Assembly (NCBI RefSeq): GCF_019649055.1 | Contig: NW_026570356.1 | Span: 186,001-250,000 of the forward strand | Reading direction: 5' to 3' | Length of the DNA: 64,000 bases | DNA from: Paramacrobiotus metropolitanus | Lineage: Eukaryota; Tardigrada; Eutardigrada; Parachela; Macrobiotidae | Part shown: piece after piece, positions 22,981 to 32,446 of the stretch | How the letters are laid out: every line of letters begins with the position of its first letter | Position numbering within the stretch: the first letter of the stretch is position 1 | Position numbers and translations under genes: made by a program | The notes under the pieces: generated by a model | What the model was told of the DNA's origin: nothing | Database searches by the model: none | The model's input: only the letters and a program-made list of their open reading frames with translations

Positions 22981-24631
22981 GCGTCTCGAAGATGAGAATA
23001 AAGCCCTTCAAATGTCCAACAAGCATAAAGATGAACAGCTCCTACAACACGGAGTCAGAGCAGCGACAGTGGAATCACCGCCGCCCAGTTACAGCAAGGC
23101 GCATGAAACGGGCACGGGCAAAAGCTTTCACTTCGAGATGCCGCTACGAACTGGCACCGGTAAAAGAAGTGTCAAAAATGAAAGAGATGGCGAAAAGGTC
23201 AAAGACGACAAAGAGCCACCTTCGGAAAGTTACCCGCATATGAGCCGAGGTGACCCCTCACAATTTCCTCCGCACATCGAAACAAATGTGTTCGTTGACG
23301 ATGGACGACGGGACAGACCCTCCAGCCGACAGGAGCGTCAAAGGAAATCCCGTTATGAGAAGGTGAAACGAAACCAAAATGACGATGACGGTAGCGAAGA
23401 AGAGGATGATCCGAGAGCAGAAACGACAGCAGCACAACTGACAAAAGCGCTCAACTCGATGGCTCGGAAAAACACACTCGTGACCTTTGATGGCAGCCGC
23501 GACACCGTAAATGGTTGGACAAGATTGGTAAAAGAAACGCAGAAAACCTACCAGCTTACCGACGATCAAATCATGATCGAGATAGCCAGCGCGGTGAAAG
23601 GTCCCGCTAAAACCTGGTTTGAAGGAGAAAAGGATATTGCATCAGAAGACGGAATTGAATACTCAGTAACGGAGTGGATGGACAAATTCAAAGACGAATA
23701 CGGTGATCGAGATGAAGAAGTCCTAGGCTTACGTGAGGCCTACGCAAGGAAATTTGAACTCGGAAAGGAATCGCTTGACCAGTATTACCAGGCGATGATG
23801 CGCTTCAAGGCAAAAAGAATCATGCAGAATCAAGCAGTCGGCTTCCTAATTGAAGGATGCAGAGTGGATAACGAACTCTACAAAGCATTGCGTACACAAA
23901 AGTGCAGAACGCCAACTGATGTAAAGGACTTCTTCAGACATTGGGCTACTGGCGAAGAAAAATATAAGGCGCCTGAAATTCAACGTAACCAGGAATACGT
24001 GACCATCCGCCAAGGCCAAGTTGAAAATGTACCACAACAAAGGATGGCAGCTGCACCAGTCCAACAGCCAGTGGAATACCGCGTGGAAACCCCGGTCAGA
24101 GAGGTCACGGAAAAGGTGACCTTTATCGACAGTCAGACGGGGCAACCGATAACATACGCAATGGTAGCGGCGATACAAGCGGCGGCTCAGGTGAGACCGG
24201 TACCTCAGAATGTGGCTCCACCGGTACCACAGAACGTGGCCCCTCCGAATGTCGGGCTACCACAACAAGGAGTGGGTAACGGAAATTTCAGTGGAAACGG
24301 ATACGGAAATGGAAATTGGAATGGAGGTCAAGGGAACTTCCAGAATCAGGGTCAAGGTCAAGGCTACATTCAGCCAAATAGAGGAAACCAGAACTACCTG
24401 CAGAACCAAGGGTCACGAACTGAGTTCAAGTTCCAAAAGATTGACGGATGGGTTGCAAACGGCGTACAGATGTGCCAATACTGTATGTATGGCAATCATC
24501 AGACACAGGGGTGCAAGTTCGTTAAAACACACCACCGGAACAGAATCCGAATCTGTTTGCCTTCCGAGAGTGGCAACGCCTTCGCGCTACGGGCGGCTGG
24601 CGTCAAGCGGTGGCAAATGGATATGATCTGA
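22838..24631 (+). CDS. gag: Gag: end of coiled coil, capsid domain and CCHC zinc knuckle
   Basis: The frame is native from about 22,940 onward (LKNEKEQSDLRIKRLEDENK continues the coiled coil). A basic, acidic and Pro-rich linker follows, then a retrotransposon-Gag capsid-like region around residues 205-385 (NGWTRLVKETQKTYQ, AKTWFEG, WMDKFKDEYGD, LDQYYQAMMRF). A Gly/Asn/Gln-rich stretch precedes a zinc knuckle of form C-x2-C-x4-H-x4-C at 24,473-24,514 (CQYCMYGNHQTQGC). The first in-frame ATG is not the native start. Just after the knuckle, near 24,520, coding continues in the -1 frame; residues from there to 24,631 are probably out of frame. Confidence 0.85.
   Translation: MIPKKSSKTKRFNYISTHQHMSAHFKFWFNQENQNLKNEKEQSDLRIKRLEDENKALQMSNKHKDEQLLQHGVRAATVESPPPSYSKAHETGTGKSFHFEMPLRTGTGKRSVKNERDGEKVKDDKEPPSESYPHMSRGDPSQFPPHIETNVFVDDGRRDRPSSRQERQRKSRYEKVKRNQNDDDGSEEEDDPRAETTAAQLTKALNSMARKNTLVTFDGSRDTVNGWTRLVKETQKTYQLTDDQIMIEIASAVKGPAKTWFEGEKDIASEDGIEYSVTEWMDKFKDEYGDRDEEVLGLREAYARKFELGKESLDQYYQAMMRFKAKRIMQNQAVGFLIEGCRVDNELYKALRTQKCRTPTDVKDFFRHWATGEEKYKAPEIQRNQEYVTIRQGQVENVPQQRMAAAPVQQPVEYRVETPVREVTEKVTFIDSQTGQPITYAMVAAIQAAAQVRPVPQNVAPPVPQNVAPPNVGLPQQGVGNGNFSGNGYGNGNWNGGQGNFQNQGQGQGYIQPNRGNQNYLQNQGSRTEFKFQKIDGWVANGVQMCQYCMYGNHQTQGCKFVKTHHRNRIRICLPSESGNAFALRAAGVKRWQMDMI
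22909..22948 (+). repeat. Perfect 16-bp hairpin at a gag frame offset
   Basis: CTTCAAGTTCTGGTTC (22,909-22,924) and its exact complement (22,933-22,948) with an 8-nt loop. The coiled-coil reading frame changes here, so the hairpin looks like a local inverted duplication that damaged gag. It belongs to the same class as the palindromes elsewhere in the window. Confidence 0.85.
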
Positions 24632-24975
24632 TCGCGCAATGGTACCAGGTTAAGGGAAACTTCCAAAATCAACAAGGGAACGGAAACGGCAACTATGGAA
24701 ATGGAAATGGCGTTGGCCAGAATGGCGGCTACGGCCGTGGTGGCTTCGGCCGCGGCGGCTTCAGAGGAAGAGGCAGAGGCTTTGGCCGCGGAAACTTTAG
24801 AGGTGGCGGCAATGGCGGCGGCCAAGGCAACTACCAACAGGGTGGTGGCCAGAATAACGGAGGTGGCCCGGTAAACGAGCAAGCGCAAGGGAACGTGCAA
24901 GGAAATGTACAAGGGAACGTGCAGGGCGCGCAACAAGGTGGAGTTCCGGTTCAGGGAAACGGGCAAGATCAGTAG
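24526..24975 (+). CDS. gag: Gag C-terminal tail, RGG/Gly-Asn-rich, ending at TAG
   Basis: The open frame resumes here, with a plausible sequence (NLFAFREWQRLRATGGWRQA) before a Gly/Asn/Arg tail with repeated GRGGF, GRGRGF and GQGN units. Such RGG-type tails bind RNA, consistent with a nucleocapsid role. It ends with TAG at 24,973, which lies inside the frameshift stem-loop. It is offset by -1 from the preceding capsid frame without a canonical slippery heptamer at that point, so that upstream offset is probably a one-base loss or sequencing error. Confidence 0.75.
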   Translation, partial: NTPPEQNPNLFAFREWQRLRATGGWRQAVANGYDLIAQWYQVKGNFQNQQGNGNGNYGNGNGVGQNGGYGRGGFGRGGFRGRGRGFGRGNFRGGGNGGGQGNYQQGGGQNNGGGPVNEQAQGNVQGNVQGNVQGAQQGGVPVQGNGQDQ

Positions 24976-24996
24976 GCACCGGTGAGCCTACTGATC
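24954..24996 (+). promoter_or_regulatory. -1 programmed ribosomal frameshift signal between gag and pol
   Basis: The heptamer G GGA AAC (24,954-24,960) is in the correct phase relative to gag. A 6-nt spacer (24,961-24,966) and a perfect 11-bp stem follow: GATCAGTAGGC at 24,967-24,977, loop ACCGGTGA, GCCTACTGATC at 24,986-24,996. The gag TAG (24,973) is within the 5' arm. A -1 slip enters the pol frame, which stays open to 29,885. GGGAAAC is an established -1 slippery sequence in some RNA viruses. Caveat: perfect hairpins are common in this window. Confidence 0.85.
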
Positions 24997-27900
24997 GACC
25001 CGACCCTAAACCACCGGATAAAAAGGGAACGGAAAGGTCACCACTGCAGAATGGTACTGCAGTGAATGTGACCACTGCAACGGCTATACGGATGCCGTCA
25101 GCGCAAGAGGAAACGGCTAGATGGATGCCGCCACAGCAAAGAGAAACGGCTATATGGATGCCGTCATCGCAAAAAGGAAATGGAACGGTTATAAGGATAC
25201 TGTCACAAAATCAAAGGTCACCGCAGAATGGCACTGCGAGTGGAAACGTTCAAGTGGATAAAAGGTCACCGCAGAACGGTACTACGAGTGGAAACGCGCA
25301 ACGGGACCAAAGGTCACCGCAGAATGGTACTGCGAGTGGAAATTGTCGTGACGGTAGCGCGACACAGCAAAAAGTGCAGCAAAATGAAAGGTCACCGTAC
25401 TGCAGCGAAGAAGTGCTAGCGCAACGACGCGCACAACGAAATGCGAAAATTCAACAAGCTCTGCTGAATCAGAAGAAACCGCAAAACGTTACGGCGCAAG
25501 AGGAAAATGAGCAACATGCGAAATTCCGAAAGTATTTGGCAGAAAACGACAAAACGAATGAGCCATGTTGCGACTGTCACGGCGAGATAAAGCCTAAGTT
25601 CTGGAATTGTTCCGAGGACGAGGAAGAGAAGCTGATAAGGCAAAAATGGATAGAGCAGAATATCACTAACAGTAAAGATGAAAGGTCATCTTCTGTTGGA
25701 AAAGTTCAAGTGAAAGGTCAAGGAGCAAGTGCGTACGCTAAAAGTCACGGTGAAAGCACCGTGTTAAAAGGTCAAGAAACAGACTTGACACTGCGAACAG
25801 CGCAGCAAAAGAATAGGGAACCGGCACAACAAAACTCCGACGACTCACTTGTGGATGCAGTAACGTTGAAGCGGAAGGAAATCTGGCGAAAAGTGGCCTA
25901 CAGACCGAACGGGAATCACGGGATGTGGATATCAGTAACGCCAAAAGCGAAGCAGAAAGCAGGAATGTCACAAGAAGATTACTGGGACAGGCAAGAATTG
26001 CGAACGCAACATGAGAGGAAAAGATTAGAAGAGTTGGTTACCGGGAAACCAGCCCAAGGGTCACCGAACCCAGTCCCAGCATTCAATGCAGAGGAATATA
26101 AGAAGACATTCGCTGACTGGAATTATTCACGTAATGCTCCGCCACAGGATAAACCGCCGAATTATGGTGAAAAAGTCCCCATACAAAAGCTGACAAACGG
26201 CGGATTTGTCATGAAGCGCAACGAAAGGTCACAGGACTTAGCGCAAAACGAACAAAGAGGTAGGTCAAACGAGATGGCGCAAACGCAACAGAGTAGCGCA
26301 GTCGAAAGGTCACGGGACTTATCACAAGCACTGCAAAAGGATGCCAATGACAAGTCACCAGCCCGAACAGACGGAATGTCTTCACAAATCGACCTGACGA
26401 AAACGAACAATGAAGTGTCTGCAAAGGTGATCGAATGGATGACTGAAAAGGGATATGATATGGTTACATATGAAAGGTCACCAGATGAGATGAGAGATAG
26501 TGAAGAAGATGAATTGAAGCGAGCCGACCAAATAACAAGCGAAGTCATTGAGAAGCCGCGAGATAAACGAAATGAAAACCGTAAAGAGGAACTGATCCAT
26601 CAGACGATAAATGAAGTGACTAAAGGTCATGTGGATAGCACAAAAGCAAATGAGCAAGTGCAGAATGTGGAAAAGGTCATCAGTGGTAAAATGGCTACAG
26701 AGAAGCAAACAAATAAAGAAAAGCCGCGAAAATATTACGATGTTCGAACTGACGTTCCACACAGGATTGATAAGTTGAGCGAAATACTGAAAGGTCATAG
26801 CACTCCAGCAAAAGGACAAGTGCTTCCCGATATGGATCCGGGACCAGTATCGCTCATCCCCGTGAAATGTAAGATTCACACACTGAAGATTCAAAACGGA
26901 AAATTGCCTAAAAGAATCGAAGCTTACACACACGAAGTGAAAGTGGGAGACATAAAGGTCAACGCAATGTTGGACACCGGCGCTGAGACGTCGCTGATCA
27001 GCAAACCGTTTTGCGAGAAGAATGGCCTTCACATGCTCCCACTACCACCAGATAGACTGGTGAGAATAAATGGAATTAGTGGAACGTCAGGATTCATGGT
27101 GACGCACTACTGTGTAGCACCAGTGACCTTAAGGAAAAAGACTAGCGAACATTCCTTCTACGTCCGACCGAAGTGTGACGACGTACAAGTGTTATTGGGA
27201 TTCGACTTCTTAGAGAAGAAGTTCGTACTAATGGATAACGAAGGGGAAGAAGAAAAAGAAGATGACCCCAAACCAGTCGCCAAAGTTCAAGTCGGAAAGG
27301 TCACCGAATTCGTAAAACAGACGGTAAATGCTCAAACGGTTAATAAAACGCTAATCCCAGTACCAGAGGCACCGGGAAACGAAAAGAAAAAGCTGGCGCA
27401 AAAAGAATTGTCAACATTTGAACAGTTGAAAGTGATCCAGCAGGAGATTGAAAATACATTAAACCTGAAAATGCTGACACAAAAGGGAAGAGAAAAGGTC
27501 ATCCCAGTACCAGAGGCACCGGGAATGCCGAGAGTGCAGCAGAACGAGATCAGCCAACGGACAATCCCGGTACCAGAGGCACCGGAGAAGAAAAGCGAAA
27601 GCGTAAATGTCAAAAAAGTCAACGAAAGGAAAAAGGAACCGCTTGTGCCAGACATGGATGAGGCGATCATATTTCTCCCGGACGGGAGAAGTATGATCGC
27701 AGATGACTGTGAACAAGGAGCCACAGAAAAAGAATGTGTTGAAAAAGTTATCTCAGTACCAGAGGCACTGGGAAAGAAATTTGAAAGGTCACCTGCGATA
27801 AGAGTACCAGAGCGTACTCCGAAGTTCTTCGAACCAAGATCTGCTACCCAAAATGAAAGTTCACCAGATAAAGCCAAAGAAAAAGTAACAGAACGTGACC

Positions 27901-29888
27901 CTCAAAAGGAACCCTTTTTCGAACCACACTCTGCTATCAATGACGAAAGGTCACCAACGCTTGAAGAGATAATTGCCACACAGAAAGAAGCGGCAGCCGC
28001 AGCGAAACAATCGCTCGTGCGTGGCATGGAGTGGGCAAGGCCTATCTCAGTACCAGAGGCACTGGGAATAAAGACGGCTAAAGTATGGAAGGATAAAAAG
28101 AGTCAAAGGTTACGGGTATTGAAACGAATAGCCGAAGAGGAACAGATGTTAACAAGTGAAATTCGTAACAAGGCGCTCGAACAGTTGAATAGTCACCGAA
28201 CACAAAAAGAACCAGAGGTCATCGAAATATCCTCTGAGGACAAAAGCGTGACTCCAATCGAATGTGAGGAAGATACCACAGCACAGGAAAAGGTTAAACC
28301 GCAAGCGAGTCAACGGACATTAACTTCAGACGAACGAGCCAGGAGTTGTCATCACGGCTACTTTGAGGACCCGTGCAGAATACAACCACAATGGGAATGT
28401 GCAGAATGTTGCGAAAACGCCTCCCAAGATGACCTTTTACAATGGCCGAAATGTAATGCCGCAATAGCAGACCTTAAAGGTCATGCCCAAAAGGAAGTAA
28501 AAAGGATCATGCGGACAAACGAAATGTGGAAGCCACACATTGAGCGGTATCACTGTAACAGATACCGGACTTGGTTGTCATGCGTGAAGAGCTTCATTAT
28601 CGGGAGAGAAAGATGGCCAAATCACTGGTTACAACGTGTCGAGAAAGGAATCCAGGATCCTCTTGATCCGGTAGCAACCGAAAGGAGATTCGAAAGAGAG
28701 ATAGAAGAGATGAACGAGGAAGGAGAGATGTGGGAAGAAGCGAGAGTTGACCTCTTCTGGGACTTCCGTGTGAACCACATGTACAAAGGTGAAGGGAGAA
28801 CGATCATCTTTCCGGCAGGACTTGGTACCCCTGTCTACGAATCACTCGAAGTATATTACAACGCGTTAAAAGAGGGGAACGAAGAAGTATTCCAAAAATA
28901 TTGGAATAAATTTGAAGAAGAGATCCCCAGATTTGACTTAAAAGAGATGCGAGAATTACAAGCAACCCGGAAAAGAAGGTTACCGGGAATAACGCAAAAG
29001 AAAAAGGTGACCTTTGCACCAGATCCAGATGGAGTGGACTACCCAGAACGAGGTGGTGATACGTGGTGCATGTATGAAACGATTCACGATGATGAGTGGG
29101 TCACCGAAGAACTGATGGCAAACTGCATTTTCGTCGGTCCCAAACGACCTAAAGGTTATGAGAAGGTCCAACAGGACGAAACTGATAAAGAGACGGTAAA
29201 AGAAACAGAGAAAAAAGTAACAGTTGAAGAGATAGTTGAAGGAGGATCAAACGAAACGGGAGAAAGTTCAAAGTCGGCCTTCGACATTGCACAGATGTTA
29301 ACGGACAGAACCGAAATGTGGAAGAGGTTTAAAGAAGAAGTTGAACGAATATCAAATGAGCAGCAAAACCCAGTACCTGAGGCAAAAGCTGACGAAAGGT
29401 CACCCGAGAACGGCGAAAGTGAACCAATCGAAGAGATTAAGGAACCACTATTGAGCCTCGAAGAAATCGACGAATTGGAAAAGTCAAAGTCAGAAGAAGA
29501 AAGGTCAAACTCCGATCAATCAGAAAGGTCACCAACGAGAATTCGAGTAGCAAAGAGTCACCCGAGAGTCGCCGCACGAAATGGTCGAAAAACAAAGGAA
29601 GGGGACAAACCCCTGCCCAAAAATTCCAAAGCGAAAAAACTTAGCGATTCGCGCGAAAACGAAAGTGACCTTTCATCAGAAGATGAAGGAGTTGATGGGC
29701 GACCACTCGAAAAGGCTGACAAAGGTCAAGCTACTGCACAGGAATATGAGAGCAGTAACTCGGACTCCGAGTGGACGAGTTCAAGTGATAACTCGACGAC
29801 TTCGGAAGATTCAGGTGTAAGTGACCTTTCAGAACAAGAGGACTTACTGGATTTGGATGAAGACGACGAAGTGGATGAAGAAAAATAA
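24960..29888 (+). CDS. pol: Pol part 1: repeat-rich linker, aspartic protease, large extra region
   Basis: Entered by -1 frameshift; about 1,640 codons to TAA 29,886. (1) N-terminal linker with repeated ERSPQNGT-type units, each containing an AGGTCACC-type nucleotide motif. (2) A retropepsin-like aspartic protease: catalytic Asp at 26,973 in LDTGAETSLIS and a conserved C-terminal LLGFDFL near 27,195-27,215. (3) About 870 residues not found between protease and RT in typical Ty3 elements: six P(V)PEA repeats, FFEP repeats, a Cys/His- and Trp-rich globular-looking segment (28,345-29,160, with CHHGYFEDPC and CAECC), and an acidic Ser/Glu tail. The terminal TAA is followed by open frame in the same phase, so it separates protease from RT. 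Confidence 0.85.
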   Translation, partial: RARSVGTGEPTDRPDPKPPDKKGTERSPLQNGTAVNVTTATAIRMPSAQEETARWMPPQQRETAIWMPSSQKGNGTVIRILSQNQRSPQNGTASGNVQVDKRSPQNGTTSGNAQRDQRSPQNGTASGNCRDGSATQQKVQQNERSPYCSEEVLAQRRAQRNAKIQQALLNQKKPQNVTAQEENEQHAKFRKYLAENDKTNEPCCDCHGEIKPKFWNCSEDEEEKLIRQKWIEQNITNSKDERSSSVGKVQVKGQGASAYAKSHGESTVLKGQETDLTLRTAQQKNREPAQQNSDDSLVDAVTLKRKEIWRKVAYRPNGNHGMWISVTPKAKQKAGMSQEDYWDRQELRTQHERKRLEELVTGKPAQGSPNPVPAFNAEEYKKTFADWNYSRNAPPQDKPPNYGEKVPIQKLTNGGFVMKRNERSQDLAQNEQRGRSNEMAQTQQSSAVERSRDLSQALQKDANDKSPARTDGMSSQIDLTKTNNEVSAKVIEWMTEKGYDMVTYERSPDEMRDSEEDELKRADQITSEVIEKPRDKRNENRKEELIHQTINEVTKGHVDSTKANEQVQNVEKVISGKMATEKQTNKEKPRKYYDVRTDVPHRIDKLSEILKGHSTPAKGQVLPDMDPGPVSLIPVKCKIHTLKIQNGKLPKRIEAYTHEVKVGDIKVNAMLDTGAETSLISKPFCEKNGLHMLPLPPDRLVRINGISGTSGFMVTHYCVAPVTLRKKTSEHSFYVRPKCDDVQVLLGFDFLEKKFVLMDNEGEEEKEDDPKPVAKVQVGKVTEFVKQTVNAQTVNKTLIPVPEAPGNEKKKLAQKELSTFEQLKVIQQEIENTLNLKMLTQKGREKVIPVPEAPGMPRVQQNEISQRTIPVPEAPEKKSESVNVKKVNERKKEPLVPDMDEAIIFLPDGRSMIADDCEQGATEKECVEKVISVPEALGKKFERSPAIRVPERTPKFFEPRSATQNESSPDKAKEKVTERDPQKEPFFEPHSAINDERSPTLEEIIATQKEAAAAAKQSLVRGMEWARPISVPEALGIKTAKVWKDKKSQRLRVLKRIAEEEQMLTSEIRNKALEQLNSHRTQKEPEVIEISSEDKSVTPIECEEDTTAQEKVKPQASQRTLTSDERARSCHHGYFEDPCRIQPQWECAECCENASQDDLLQWPKCNAAIADLKGHAQKEVKRIMRTNEMWKPHIERYHCNRYRTWLSCVKSFIIGRERWPNHWLQRVEKGIQDPLDPVATERRFEREIEEMNEEGEMWEEARVDLFWDFRVNHMYKGEGRTIIFPAGLGTPVYESLEVYYNALKEGNEEVFQKYWNKFEEEIPRFDLKEMRELQATRKRRLPGITQKKKVTFAPDPDGVDYPERGGDTWCMYETIHDDEWVTEELMANCIFVGPKRPKGYEKVQQDETDKETVKETEKKVTVEEIVEGGSNETGESSKSAFDIAQMLTDRTEMWKRFKEEVERISNEQQNPVPEAKADERSPENGESEPIEEIKEPLLSLEEIDELEKSKSEEERSNSDQSERSPTRIRVAKSHPRVAARNGRKTKEGDKPLPKNSKAKKLSDSRENESDLSSEDEGVDGRPLEKADKGQATAQEYESSNSDSEWTSSSDNSTTSEDSGVSDLSEQEDLLDLDEDDEVDEEK

Positions 29889-32438
29889 AAGGATATTAAA
29901 GTCAGAAGATTGAAAGTGGAAAAAACCAGAATGTCGAAAGACGTGATTAAAGTCTACAGTGATCAAAGAATTAAATTGAAACCGTCAAACTGCACAAGGG
30001 TAAAGGTCAAGATGGGAAAATATGCACCGGCTCAAAACAAGTTGATGTTTACACCGGTCCCACAAGTGGAAACCGAAGTGCAACCGTTGGCAGGAGTTAC
30101 GGACCACAGAGGAAAATACTTTGAAATCGTCATTGCGAATCATAGTAGCAAATACCGAATCGTGAAGAAAAATCAGCTTCTCGGCTATGTTGAGCCGTAT
30201 GAACATATGGAGAATGTAAAGGTCAACGCAGGGACAGTAAAGAACGTACTCGAAGACCCTGAGGTAAACGATACAACGAAAGCTGAAATGAAAAAGATAA
30301 TCGAAAACTTGAAATTGGGACCTGACCTTACCCAAGAGCAGAAAAACGACGTGTATAACGCGTTCTGGGAATTCTGGAAGGTCTTACCCACATCAAAGAA
30401 ACCCTATGGAGATGTGAAAGGGGTCACCCATGTAATCGATACGGGAGACGCGAAACCAGTTAAATGCAACCCGGCCAGAACGAGTTGGACAGGTCGTGAG
30501 TTCATAACAAAGCATATCGAAGAGATGTTGGCACAAGACGTAATTGAACCGTCAGATGCTGAATGGAGCTTCCCAGTCGTATTGGCAATAAAGAAAAATG
30601 ACGACGGAACAATGGGAACCAGATTTTGTGTCAATTACATCATGCTTAACAAGCTGACGAGAAAGAATAACTACCCACTACCGAATCCGGATGAGTTGCT
30701 CGACGCGTCCGCAGGCAACAAATATTACGGGAAAATGGATCTACAAAGTGGATTCTGGCAGATCCCAATGGATCCAGCGTCAATCAACAAGACGACCTTT
30801 GTTACGCAAGATGGAATGTACCGATTTAAAAGAATGCCATTTGGCGTATGCAACGGACCAGCAACATTTCAATTGTGTATGGATAAAGTACTCTCGAAAG
30901 CGAAAAGAAAAGGATGCGTTTTCGGGTACATTGATGACGTTATCTTTGCTGGAAAAACTTGGGAAATTTTCATGCAGAATTTGAGAAATGTCTTAATGAG
31001 CCTGGTTGAAGCGGGATTCACCATCAAACCAACTAAGTGTGAATTCGGGATGAGACAAATGGGATTTCTGGGTCACATACTCAGCGAAGATGGAATTCGA
31101 ATGGATCCGGAAAAGGTCACCGTGGTCTCAGAATTCAAACGACCTCAAACAGAAAGGCAGTTAATGTCATTCCTTGGACTAGCAAATTATTATCGCAAGT
31201 TCATAATGGGATACGCACAGAAGACATGCCACTTGTATGAGTTGCTGAGACAAGATAAACACGTGAAAAAGGACTGGACAGCAGTGCACGTAGAGTTTAA
31301 CAGTCTGAAAAAGCTTTTGTGTGAAGGTCCAGTACTGGCAAAGTTTGACCCAGCAAAACCGACCGTCATTGAATGCGACGCGAGCAAGGAAGGAATTGGA
31401 GCAGTACTGTCACAAGATGGACATCCGATCGCATATGCGAGCCGCGTCCTGCATGGAGCCGAGAAAAATTACGGCGTAACGGAATGGGAATGTCTGGCAG
31501 TAGTGTTCGCTGTCAGGAAATTCAAGCCGTATATTGATTATGCAGAATTTACCGTAAGGACGGATCATCAGGCGCTGACCAACTTGTTGAGGTCACAGAC
31601 GAATAAAGTGGGAATGAATCCACGCCTGACAAGATGGGCAATGGCATTACAAGGCCACCAGTTTAAAATTGAATATAAACCCGGAAAATACTGCGACAAC
31701 GCAGACGCGTTATCAAGAGCACCAATTGAAGGTCCGACGTGCCAAGAGGAGGAATTTGATGAGATTCCAAATTTCGAGGACTACAAGAAGGAATTTGACA
31801 CAAAAGAACCAGCAATTGAAATTGGACAGCTGTTCCTGCAGATAGTGGAACAGAGAGAGAAGCGATTAAAGGTCACTTCAGCTACGGCGAACGAGTCGGC
31901 TGAAAACGAAGCAAAAGTGAACCGAGTTAAAAGCTGGTTGCCCACCGTTAGTGACTTAAAGGTCACCGGACTTGATGCGGAATCCGCAATACAGAACCAA
32001 AAGGTCACGGGACTAGGTGTTGGACCAGAGAATAAAGATGACCTTTGGGAAACGGATAAGGTGGCACAAGCGTTAAATGAGTGCCCGATTAAGTTGCTGA
32101 GATTCCCCAAACAGATGAAAAAGAGGTACAAACCGTTACCACGCTGCAAGGTCATCAAAGATTGGAACGAACTCAGCACAGCGACAGTCCGCATCGTCAA
32201 CCTGCAAGGTGACGAGGAAGAGGTAGATGACTCAAGCTTGCAACTGCGAAATAAACAGCTGAAAGATCCCCATCTGGCAATGATAATAGACGAGTTGGAA
32301 CATCTACCAGATGCGGAAACAAGATCGAAATTTGAAGTGCACTACCAGTTATGGAACGGTATATTATACCGAGTAAAGGACAAAAATGGGAGACTTGAAA
32401 GGTCATATGTGGTACCGTTGTCAATCAAAGAGCGATAA
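29889..32438 (+). CDS. pol: Pol part 2: reverse transcriptase and RNase H
   Basis: In the same frame as part 1 after the TAA at 29,886. RT motifs appear in order: FPVVLAIKKNDDG, FCVNYIMLNKLT, the first catalytic Asp in KMDLQSGFWQI, MPFGVCNGPATFQ, the YIDD box at 30,927-30,938, GFTIKPTKCEF and FLGHILSEDG. RNase H follows with Asp in IECDASKEGIGAV (31,377), Glu in WECLAVVFAV, Asp in RTDHQAL and Asp in CDNADALSRAP. Catalytic residues appear intact. YIDD instead of the more usual YLDD or YVDD is an accepted variant. The C-terminal about 200 residues form the linker to integrase. The frame ends at TAA 32,436, just where integrase coding resumes at -1. First ATG in this part is at 29,931; initiation there is not claimed. 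Confidence 0.92.
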   Translation, partial: KDIKVRRLKVEKTRMSKDVIKVYSDQRIKLKPSNCTRVKVKMGKYAPAQNKLMFTPVPQVETEVQPLAGVTDHRGKYFEIVIANHSSKYRIVKKNQLLGYVEPYEHMENVKVNAGTVKNVLEDPEVNDTTKAEMKKIIENLKLGPDLTQEQKNDVYNAFWEFWKVLPTSKKPYGDVKGVTHVIDTGDAKPVKCNPARTSWTGREFITKHIEEMLAQDVIEPSDAEWSFPVVLAIKKNDDGTMGTRFCVNYIMLNKLTRKNNYPLPNPDELLDASAGNKYYGKMDLQSGFWQIPMDPASINKTTFVTQDGMYRFKRMPFGVCNGPATFQLCMDKVLSKAKRKGCVFGYIDDVIFAGKTWEIFMQNLRNVLMSLVEAGFTIKPTKCEFGMRQMGFLGHILSEDGIRMDPEKVTVVSEFKRPQTERQLMSFLGLANYYRKFIMGYAQKTCHLYELLRQDKHVKKDWTAVHVEFNSLKKLLCEGPVLAKFDPAKPTVIECDASKEGIGAVLSQDGHPIAYASRVLHGAEKNYGVTEWECLAVVFAVRKFKPYIDYAEFTVRTDHQALTNLLRSQTNKVGMNPRLTRWAMALQGHQFKIEYKPGKYCDNADALSRAPIEGPTCQEEEFDEIPNFEDYKKEFDTKEPAIEIGQLFLQIVEQREKRLKVTSATANESAENEAKVNRVKSWLPTVSDLKVTGLDAESAIQNQKVTGLGVGPENKDDLWETDKVAQALNECPIKLLRFPKQMKKRYKPLPRCKVIKDWNELSTATVRIVNLQGDEEEVDDSSLQLRNKQLKDPHLAMIIDELEHLPDAETRSKFEVHYQLWNGILYRVKDKNGRLERSYVVPLSIKER

Positions 32439-32446
32439 TCCACGCA

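Noticed and set aside
24515-24530. GTTAAAAC after the zinc knuckle as a second programmed -1 site
   Set aside because: Its phase is wrong for X XXY YYZ and slipping would re-pair poorly; a one-base loss is simpler.
27332-27877. Long minus-strand frame in pol, and similar at 33,459-34,202 and 24,499-24,966
   Set aside because: Shadows of purine-rich, repetitive pol/gag coding; the peptides are Ser/Phe-rich mirror translations.
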